From NCBI GenBank assembly GCA_009363875.1, contig CM018688.1:55405001-55469000 (forward strand): a stretch of 64,000 bases of DNA, in the 5' to 3' direction. Shown in pieces: positions 55,086 to 64,000 of this stretch. Within the stretch, counting starts at the first letter, position 1. Each line of letters begins with the position of its first letter. The translations under genes were made by a program, and so were the position numbers. A model generated the notes under the pieces. That model saw only the letters and a program-made list of their open reading frames with translations, had not been told where the DNA came from and did not search any database. The DNA is from Mikania micrantha. Taxonomy: Eukaryota; Streptophyta; Magnoliopsida; Asterales; Asteraceae.

Positions 55086-56832
55086 AGGATATTGGACCCA
55101 AGGTTCGCTGCCCCTTTGGCTAGAAACCAAAAATTCGAATTATGGGTAATGGGGAGAGACTAGATAGCATATAGATATACATATATACATGTCCATGCAT
55201 GCATGAGAATATCAAACCATCACCTTTTCTCTCTCTATACACAAATTTCCTAAAAGCTATGAACTACATATGTATTGGGTTAGAGGGGACAAAGTTAATA
55301 TCTTATATGGATATTTTAAATACACTTTTATTAAACTAAGTGGATATAATGAATTGGGCTATGATGGTGGTTTGAATGAAGTCATGCATGTGAGAATAGG
55401 TATATGTATGATGAAACCATTATCCTAACATGTGCCTATTTAGGAGTTAATACCAAGGATCTTAAGATTCCTCATCAATTGGTAATGATAAAGGAAATAG
55501 CAAGTGTGTTAAACTTTGAGACAAGTGTTAATAAAACCCTAAGGGTAACAACTTAACTTAGAATTAAGAAAACTAGGTTAAGAAAATATTGATGCTTGAA
55601 AAAGGAAACACTTATGATTATTTAATTAAGTTAAAACACTTATACTTAAACACGAATACCTATTAAAATTACAGATCTTTGAGTTGATTTGAGTTACATA
55701 CGCGAGCGCGCATAAAACGAGAATACTGATACTAAGGACTTCAGGTGAGTTCTCATAACCTCCTTTTCTTTAAACTGTTTTGTTTTAAAACTCGGAGGTG
55801 AAGCATGTATACCAAATTAAATATTGTTTTGATAACTCAAGGTTAATACCTGTTTATCAATATGATATTCACAATTGAAATTATCATTATTATTGGATTA
55901 TCTCTTATTATCTTATACCCATGTAAACATTGTTAGTGACCTCGGTCAATAACAAAGTTTACAAGTATTGTCACAAATTCCGAGAGTTATCGCTCTTAAC
56001 TTCGGTTAACTGCTTTGACCTCGAGTATCGTCACGTGGATGGATTCCACATTCGTGAATCATTGCCTTTGACTTCGGTTAATTGCTTTGACTTCATGTAT
56101 TGTCACGTGGTTAGCGACCACTCCATGAATCATGTATTTAACTTATGTTATTTACATAATGATCATGTATAGTCACGAACATTATTTGAGAATATGATTG
56201 ATGAGATTGGTTGATTAGTTTGTGGATTGATTATCTATATTTGATTATGATTATTTGTGATTGACTATGATTGATTTGGTTATGTGATTATGTGATTGTG
56301 TATGTGTTTGATTGTTGAATTGGTGGATGTGTGTTGGATTATCTCATACAGGTATTCATATGGATTTTCTCAAGAAGATCATAAGTCTTATACTTGTTTT
56401 AAACAAAGCATTTTATAAAACTATTTTAAAACACAAACTTTTAAACTCATTTTACTAAAACATTTTTAAGTATAAAAACTTATGATTACTCACCAACTAC
56501 TTTTGTAGTTGACACTTGATTTCTTACATGTTTCAGGTGATGGAGACAAGTAGGATGAAGAGGATGATCTCTTCTATTTTGGACATCATCATCATATAGG
56601 ATTCTTGGACTTAGTTAATTAACTAAATTTCTGGCGACTAGAGTTTAGTTAGTTTAACTAAATCTTTTGTAATTGAAGTAACTGATTCATGATAGACATG
56701 ATTTTTGTGTAATTATTTTGGTTGATTGAATGATATATGATGATTTGATTTAGATGCCCACGAGCTTTTGAACAATCTACACATCCCTCGTGGCATCCCG
56801 ACGTTTCCGCCGCCGGTCGGGGTGTTACAGAT

Positions 56833-56844
56833 TGGTATCAGAGC
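56833..56844 (+). promoter_or_regulatory. Primer binding site of Gypsy element 2
   Basis: TGGTATCAGAGC, three bases after the LTR end, initiator Met tRNA type. Confidence 0.93.
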
Positions 56845-57055
56845 CTGGGTTATAGGGATTAGGTTACTAGAAATGGTTGACCTAGTCTATAACCGTAGGA
56901 TACCCTAGTATGAAGCTACTTCATACATTAGTTAGTATATTTAGGATTTCATGCTTATGTGTTTATTACATGTTAACTGAACTCCTGTTATACATCTGTT
57001 ATGCATATACTGCTTATTAATTTCTTGCTTACGTGTGCCCTAATGATTCAATAAG

Positions 57056-57166
57056 GACATGCACGTGGTGTATCGTAAAGGTGGTGGGACGTTGGCTAGG
57101 GCAGTTGCGACTGACCCTTACATATGCCCTATATATATACCATTTACGGTGCATTAGGTGGATGTC
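57056..57166 (+). repeat. Covarying hairpin module, leader copy 1
   Basis: Arms 57056-57079 and 57143-57166 pair at 18 of 24 positions plus 4 G-T pairs. Core GGTGGTGGGACGTTGGCTAG, apical CAGT-TGCG-ACTG, tail ACATATGCCCTATATATA. Confidence 0.82.
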
Positions 57167-57281
57167 AGTATTGAAGAATGTGGGAACTACCCGTTTGAGA
57201 AATTACCTGCTTAGGAAATTAACTGCTTAGGAATTTTCTGCTTTAGAGAATTATTTGTATGATTTATAAACTCCGGACAAG

Positions 57282-57392
57282 GACACACTCGTGGTATACT
57301 ACAAAGGTGGTGGGACGGTGGCTAGGGCAGTTGCGACTGACCCTTACATATACCCTATACATATACCATTTGTAGTATATTAGGAGTCTGTC
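57282..57392 (+). repeat. Covarying hairpin module, leader copy 2
   Basis: Arms 57282-57305 and 57369-57392 pair at 20 of 24 positions plus 2 G-T pairs, although the inner arm (TATACTACAAA) differs from copy 1 (TGTATCGTAAA). Confidence 0.85.
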
Positions 57393-58033
57393 AGTGTCAG
57401 GAACTTAGGATATTGCTAGGATATTATTAGGAGTTGTTGTTAAGTTGAGATTGATGGGATCTGGACTGTTTGATGGCATGCTTGATGGATTGACTGGGAT
57501 TGACTCATGGATGAATATATTTGATAAATACTTATAAACTCATTTATGAAACACACGGATTGGACACGTAGGGTGCATAGGATTAACGAACGATATGAAC
57601 GATTAGGGATGGAATATGGACTTGGGTGATGATATAGACACTTGATGATAATATAAACGCATAGTGATGATACTAACACTTAGTGCTAGTATGGACACTT
57701 GATGAGAATAAAACTATAGGGAAGATATGAACACTTAGTGACAACAAGGGCACTTCGTGATGATATGAACCCTTAATGATGATTATTGACATTGGGATTG
57801 ACATGGATTTTAGTAAACTTAGACAATTGGGGGAAAACTTAATGTCAGGTGAATTTAGACATTAGGTGAACATAGAAATAGGCAAGCCTACATGTCAGGT
57901 GAACTTAGACATTAGGCAAACCTAATTGTCCAAGGGAACTAGAGACCACTTCACTCAAAATTATCCTACCTGGGATAAGATTTGTGAAGAGAGATTTTGG
58001 TAAGATACATGACACACCCTAAATACTAGCAAG

Positions 58034-58143
58034 GGCATAATCGTGGTGCAATGGAACGGTAGTGGGACGGTGTAGGGGAGATTGCGATCTACCTCTGCAT
58101 ATGCCCTATATATAAGCTTGTTGCATTGCATTGGGAGGTTGTC
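58034..58143 (+). repeat. Covarying hairpin module, leader copy 3
   Basis: Inner arms TGCAATG and CATTGCA pair. The apical hairpin is AGAT-TGCG-ATCT, so all four stem bases changed on both sides while the TGCG loop stayed. The outer stem is weaker than in copies 1 and 2. Confidence 0.75.
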
Positions 58144-58386
58144 AGTGTTAGTATAGGGTGAGGAATGTATAGGACTTAGGAATAGTGAGCTAACACTAGT
58201 TATGACCAACTAGGACACTTAGAATAATATTAGGAAAATTTATAGACACTGTGAGTTTAAATAACAGATAGGAAATAAATATAGTTCCTATATATAATCC
58301 TAACTGTTTAAATGAACTCAATTGACCATTGTTTGTATTACTTACGTTGTAAACGGTAGTAACATGTTTCTAATTCCTTCAGAAAC

Positions 58387-61300
58387 ATGCCGCCTCGCCG
58401 TCACAACGAAGATGACTCGAACAATGGGGAAGCTAACAACGGTAATGCCAACTCCGGCATACAAGAGTTAGCCACACTTATTTCTGGATTGGTGAGCCAA
58501 CTGACTCAGGCTAACCAGAATATCAACCAGAACAGAGGTGGTGCAAACCAGACAACTTGCACATTCAAACACTTCAATTCCTGCAACCCCCTGAAATTCA
58601 CGGGTGCTGAGTCGGCCACTGGTTTGCTGCAGTGGTTCGAGAGTATGGAGAACACCTTCATCAACAGCGAATGTCCCGAGAATCTGAAAGTTCGCTATGC
58701 CACCAGTGTTTTCCAAAAGAGAGCACTGACTTGGTGGAATGGGGAAAAACGAACTAGGGGAGTGGATGCCGCTCTTGCACTGACGTGGACTGAGGTCAAG
58801 AATCTGATGACCACTGAATTCTGTCCTCGTAGTGAGATGAGGAAGCTTGAGACTGAATTCTGGGAGCTCAAGCAGGATAGCGGAGAGAATGTCATCTATA
58901 ATACTCAATTCCATGAGTATAGCTTACTGGTACCCCACATGGTGACCCCCTTGGATAGGGCGATTGAGAAATATATCGGCGGACTGCCGGTACAGATTCA
59001 GGATACAGTCTAAGGGAGCAATCCCAAAACACTTGAGGCTGCAATCCGATTATCTGCAACTCTTACTGACAATCATGTGAGGAATGGAACGCTCACTCGG
59101 AAAGGATACAAGAAGACTGACACCAAGACTGCTACAAAGAAAGTCAAAACTGAAGTCAAGTCTGAAGCTGCTAGTTCATCCAAAAGCAGCAACAAGAAGA
59201 GAAAGACCAGAAACTTTATGGTCACTGTTCCTGCTGCTAAGTCTGCGCAGCAGTCATCCAACAACACTACTGCAAGAAATTACACTGGGAATACTCCTCA
59301 GTGTAATACCTGCCGATATCACCACGCACCAAATTTGCCATGTCGCGTCTGCAACAATTGCGGCAAGTTTGGTCATTTTGCTAATGTCTGTCGGAGTGCA
59401 CCGCAAGCACAAAGGATGCAACAAGCACCGCTTGCACTGCCAGCTCCTCATGCACAACCTATTCCAGCTGTACCCGTTCGCCAGGTACCTCATGCACAGG
59501 CGAGAGCCTGTTATGAGTGTGGCGAAGTGGGTCACTTCAGAAATCACTGCCCAAAGTTGACTGGAAACAATCAGAGGGTGGCAAGAGGCCGGGCTTTTCA
59601 ACTGAATGCTCCAGCTGCTCAAGTCAACCAGGATGTGGTCAACGGTACATTTCTGATCAACAAATCTTATGCATCTGTCTTATTTGATTCTGGTGCCGAT
59701 AAGAGTTTTGTTTTATATGATTTTGAATGCTTGCTTGGTAGAACACGTACATATTTAGATAAACCGTTTAACGTGGAAGTGGCTGACGGAAACACTATTG
59801 ATATTGACACTATTATCGTTGGATGTACGGTGAACTTAAATGATCAAGTTTTCCCAATTGATCTCATATCTATGCATCTTGGTAGCTTTGACGTTATCAT
59901 AGGCATGGACTGGTTAGCCACCCACAAAGCGGAGATTGTATGCCATGAAAAGTACATTCGTATTCCCTTACCTTCGGGTGAAACTTTGAGAATATTTGGA
60001 GAAACTGCTAGTAAAGGTCTTAAGCTAATGTCTTGCACTAAAGCACACGAGTACCTTAGGAAGAAATGTATAGCATTTTTAGCTCATATTGTGGAGAAGA
60101 AAGAGAAAGGAAAGAAGATAGAAGATGTTCCAGTGATACGAGATTTCCCAGAAGTCTTTCCAGACGATTTGCCGGGTCTTCCACCAGAACGTCAAGTTGA
60201 GTTCCGAATCGACTTAGTACTTGGTGCGAACCCAGTCGCCAAAGCTCCTTACAGACTTGCGCCATCGGAGTTGCAAGAATTGGCGAGTCAACTGCAAGAA
60301 CTTACCGATAAAGGATTCATTCGCCCGAGCCATTCACCATGGGGTGCACCGGTCCTGTTTGTCAAGAAAAAGGACGGGTCATTCCGGATGTGCATCGACT
60401 ACCGCGAATTGAACAAATTGACAATCAAGAATCGATATCCACTGCCGCGCATCGATGATCTCTTCGATCAACTTCAAGGATCGGCATGGTTTTCAAAGAT
60501 CGATCTTAGGTCTGGATATCATCAGCTTCGCGTACATGATGAAGATATTCCCAAGACAGCTTTCAGAACAAGATATGGTCACTATGAATTTCTGGTAATG
60601 CCCTTCGGCCTTACCAATGCACCTGCGGTTTTCATGGACCTCATGAACCGTGTTTGCAGGCCATACTTGGATAAATTTGTAATTGTATTCATTGATGATA
60701 TTCTGATCTACTCAAAGACCAAGGAAGAACACGAGAAACACCTTAAGTTGGTGTTGGAGATTCTAAGAGAAGAGCGACTGTATGCCAAATTCTCTAAATG
60801 TGAATTTTGGCTTAAGGAAGTTCAATTCTTGGGACACATAGTCAACGAATATGGTGTTCACGTGGATCCTGCAAAGATTGATGCTGTGAAGAATTGGAGT
60901 ACACCGAAGACACCGACGGAGATTCGATCGTTTCTTGGACTCGCCGGTTACTATCGGCGGTTTATATCGAATTTCTCCAGAATTGCTGTCCCTCTCACTT
61001 CTTTGACTAAGAAGAATAAACCTTATGAGTGGGGACCAAAGCAGGAAGAGGCATTTCAGACTTTGAAGCAGAAACTCTGTGATGCTCCTGTCTTGACATT
61101 GCCCGATGGAAATGATGATTTTGTTGTTTACTGTGATGCATCCAACCTGGGTCTCGGTTGTGTTCTCATGCAACGGGGAAAGGTTGTGGCTTATGCATCA
61201 AGGCAACTGAAGATTCACGAGAAGAACTACACTACACACGACTTGGAACTTGGTGCAGTCGTGTTTGCCTTGAAGATATGGAGACATTATCTTTATGGCA

Positions 61301-62949
61301 CTAAGTGTGTGGTATTTACTGATCATAAGAGTTTGCAACATATCTTTAATCAAAAGGAGCTAAATATGAGACAACGGAGATGGGTTGAACTGTTAAATGA
61401 TTATGACTGTGAAATTCGCTATCATCCTGGTAAAGCGAATGTAGTAGCAGATGCGCTTAGTCGCAAAAGTCAAGTTCAGATCCATAGTGTCCGAGTGTAC
61501 ACTAATCTCCATAATGATGTTCTCACAGCCCAACAACACTCATTAGCCCAAGATAATTTGAAGAATGAGATGTCTTGCGGGGCTGAGATCTTATTGGAAA
61601 CTAGGGATGACAGGTTGATGTATTACTTGAATCGGTTGTGGATACCAAACAGGGGCGATCTTAGAATGGTGATTATGGATGAAGCTCATAAGTCTCGCTA
61701 CTCAATCCATCCGGGCTCTGATAAGATGTACCAAGACCTTGGGGGCTTGTACTGGTGGCCTGGAATGAAGAAGGATATTGCTGAGTATGTGTCTAAGTGC
61801 CTTAACTGTGCCAAAGTCAAGGCAGAACATCAGCGACCTTCAGGATTGTTATTACAACCAGAAATACCGATGTGGAATTGGGAGAATATCTCCATGGATT
61901 TCATTACTAAACTTCCACGTACCGCGAACGGTAAAGATAGTATCTGGGTGATTGTTGATAGATTGACCAAGTCGGCTCATTTCTTACCGATACGCGAAAC
62001 TTACCCTGTGCGGAAGTTAGCTCGTATCTACATTGATGAGATCATTAGCCGACATGGTATTCCCTTAAGCATAATATCGGATCGTGATGCTCGTTTCATG
62101 GCACGATTTTGGGAATCATTACACGAAGCCTTTGGAACAAGATTGGATCTTAGCACTGCTTATCATCCTCAAACGGATGGTCAAACGGAGCGAACAATTC
62201 AAACATTAGAAGACATGTTGAGAGCTTGTGTCATCGATTTCGGTGGCAATTGGGATAGCCATCTACCATTAGTTGAGTTCTCGTATAACAACAGTTATCA
62301 CGCAAGCATTGGTATGGCGCCGTTTGAAGCTCTTTATGGCAGGAAATGTCGGTCACCTATTTGCTGGACTGAAGTCGGCGATTCGCAGATTACGGGCCCT
62401 GAGATTATTCAAGAAACGACTGACAAGATCCGCCAGATCCGTGACAATCTGTTAGCTGCACGCAGTCGACAGAAGAGTTATGCGGATAAACGAAGAAAAC
62501 CTTTAGAGTTTGAAGTTGATGATATGGTATTACTCAAAGTGTCGCCTTGGAAGGGCGTTGTTCGATTTGGGAAGAAAGGAAAGCTTGCTCCACGATACGT
62601 AGGCCCTTTTAAGATCCTTGAACGGATCGGGAAGGTTGCCTATAAGTTAGAACTTCCTACCGAACTTAGTAACGTACACCCGACGTTTCACGTGTCTAAT
62701 CTAAGAAAGTGCTTAGCTGATCAGGATCTTCAGGTACCACTCGATGACATCCGCATCGATGATACCATGCACTTCGTTGAAAAACCAGTGGAGATAATGG
62801 ATCGTGAGGTTAAACAGCTCAAACGCAGTAGAATTCCAATTGTCAAAGTACGTTGGGAATCGAAGCGGGGTCCAGAATTCACATGGAAGCGGGAAGATCA
62901 GATGAAGCTTAAGTACCCACATTTATTTACTACGGTCACTCCAAGTTGA
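58387..62949 (+). CDS. gag-pol: Gypsy Gag-Pol polyprotein with one in-frame stop in gag
   Basis: MPPRRHNEDD start; the frame runs to TAA at 59011-59013 inside the Gag domain (IQDTV, stop, GSNPKTLEAAIRL), then stays open to TGA 62947-62949 (about 1520 codons in total). After the stop: two CCHC knuckles (CNNCGKFGHFANVC, CYECGEVGHFRNHC), protease FDSGADKSF, reverse transcriptase FIDDILIYS, RNase H with YCDAS, the Glu of THDLELGA, FTDHKSL and ADALSRK all intact, integrase HHCC and DDE (MDFITKLP, SDRDARF, QTERTIQ), and a KVRWESKRGPEFTWK end. The single stop is probably a recent nonsense change; readthrough cannot be excluded. Confidence 0.9.
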
Positions 62950-62983
62950 ATTTCGGGACGAAATTCCTTTAACTAGGGGAGAC
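62948..62983 (+). promoter_or_regulatory. 3' hairpin and polypurine tract of Gypsy element 2
   Basis: GAATTTCG and CGAAATTC (62948-62955, 62959-62966) form an 8-bp stem with a GGA loop overlapping the stop codon. The polypurine tract ends AGGGGAGAC at 62983. Confidence 0.8.
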
Positions 62984-64000
62984 TGTAACATCACTGTACT
63001 TTCGGATGTCCGTACGTCCGTACATCCGTACGAATGTACTGTTACGACCGGAGATTTATAATTATAAATGATTATGAAATTATTGATTGACATTACTGAT
63101 ATTATCACTATTACTGGTATGCATGATTATAACACATTTACTATACGCGTAAACCTTGGGAAGTTTAGTTGAAACTTAACTAAACAGACCCATAGAGTTT
63201 ATCGCAGTGCTAATACTGGTGATAATAGATTATTGGTTTGAGAACGGATTTGGATGGAATTAGGAGTTGTTTATGTTTTGGTTGCTAAACGTAGTCAAGG
63301 ACCCATGGACATGGTTTATCGAAATAGCGGTGGGATGTTGGCTAGGGCAGTTGCGACTGACCCTTACATATGCCCTATATATATGCATATTTCGGTCTAT
63401 CATGGATGTGTCAGTGACTAGGGTTTAGTGGGTTTTGGTTTGGGAAAATGATAATATTAAAATTAATAAAATAATGGGAATTAATTACGCGATGTGAGGT
63501 TACGAAGATTATTTAAACGCGAATATTGAGTCAGAAATATTGACTTAATAATGTATTCGCGTGGGTGACGATTCACACGAATATAATTATTAAGAATAAT
63601 GCTCTGAAAAGATATTCCAGTAATCGTAAATCAAATCGAAATACGAAACGAGCGTCGGATTCGGAAAGGTGACGATCTTTGCGAATACGTACGCGAGTAA
63701 CGTGTTTCGACGAGATAATTAAATAATATCAAACGATATTAATTTTATAAATTAAAACTAAAAATATTTATTAGGAATTACAACTTAAATTAAATTGGAA
63801 TAATTTAAATTATTAAATATTTATTTAACTATAATGAAACGAAAGCGATTTACGAAACAATTTATTTAAACTTATTTTATTTAAACAAAACCAATTTATT
63901 TAAAATGATTATTTGTTTTAAACATGCTACGTTAGAAAAACCGAGCGTGTTATTACATTTCATGCGTATTAAACGAGACCTATTACGAGACAAAGATTAT
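62984..64000 (+). repeat. 3' LTR of Gypsy element 2, partial
   Basis: Matches 53092-54108; differences seen are a missing G in a GGGG run near 63431 and G for T near 63774. Confidence 0.95.

Larger units (their letters stand above)
53092..56829 (+). repeat. 5' LTR of Gypsy element 2
   Basis: 3738 bp from TGTAACATC to GGTGTTACA. A TATAAG box at 54245-54250 follows a 1.15-kb U3, and a donor-like GAG|GTAAAT lies at 54454. Holds a hairpin module at 53418-53512 and a CGAACC-rich array. Confidence 0.95.
54454..58382 (+). other. Predicted leader intron of Gypsy element 2
   Basis: Donor GAG|GTAAAT at 54454; acceptor TTTCTAATTCCTTCAG ends at 58382, four bases before the gag ATG at 58387. The exon before the donor (about 54275-54453) has no ATG. 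Splicing would remove the primer site and three hairpin modules. Confidence 0.5.
53092..64000 (+). mobile_element. Young Ty3/Gypsy element 2, 3' LTR cut by window edge
   Basis: 5' LTR 53092-56829, primer site, a 1.5-kb leader, gag-pol 58387-62949, polypurine tract and 3' LTR from 62984. In the 1017 bp of 3' LTR visible I see one substitution and one 1-bp indel against the 5' LTR. The target duplication on the left would be ATATG (53087-53091). Its Gag-Pol is related to Gypsy element 1 but the LTRs are of a different family. Confidence 0.95.

Noticed and set aside
53418..58143. Self-cleaving hammerhead or twister ribozyme as the identity of the hairpin module
   Set aside because: The hammerhead core words CTGATGA and GAAAC are not in the expected places, and I could not fit the twister consensus. 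A covariance search would be decisive.

Overview
The window is plant nuclear DNA from a dicot, most likely an Asteraceae (daisy family). Evidence is an intron-rich plant gene with GT-AG introns, AT-rich spacers, plant-type Copia and Gypsy retrotransposons, and a Copia accessory ORF whose N-terminal style I associate from memory with Asteraceae elements. The species call is an inference and was not tested by a search.

Layout. 1-11450 is a minus-strand Sirevirus-like Copia element: partial 3' LTR, two extra ORFs, pol, zinc-knuckle ORF, gag, 5' LTR. 11451-15250 is a bed of AT-rich repeats with two large foldback elements. 15951-23069 is the only intact host gene, an eight-exon SKU5-similar (SKS) multicopper-oxidase-like gene of 544 codons on the minus strand; its 3.8-kb last intron carries MITEs. 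23607-39335 is a PIF/Harbinger-like element that holds a broken ORF1 gene, a hAT-type MITE and a complete, very young Gypsy element (26073-39269) with 4.16-kb LTRs and an open 1555-residue Gag-Pol. 39339-40030 is a deletion derivative of the same Harbinger type. 40031-48840 holds a SINE, an AT-rich repeat shared with the left side, a decayed hAT transposase, a Copia LTR remnant and the last exon of a broken aspartic protease. 48846-53091 is an LTR-like segment followed by a remarkable chain of short perfect hairpins. 53092 to the window end is a second young Gypsy element with 3.7-kb LTRs, one in-frame stop in gag and an otherwise open pol; its 3' LTR runs off the window.

The most unusual signals are: (1) a hairpin module found in both Gypsy families, and once outside them, whose stem sequence changes between copies while pairing is kept; (2) the 3.3-kb hairpin chain at 49.7-53.05 kb; (3) a long leader intron predicted in both Gypsy elements that would join a short capped exon to the gag ATG and remove the primer binding site; (4) a Copia accessory ORF with its own TATA box below an array of the same TTCCGAAG palindrome found in U3 of the LTR; (5) an otherwise intact young Gypsy element with a catalytic RNase H Asp changed to Tyr.

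All boundaries, repeat counts and alignments were made by eye.
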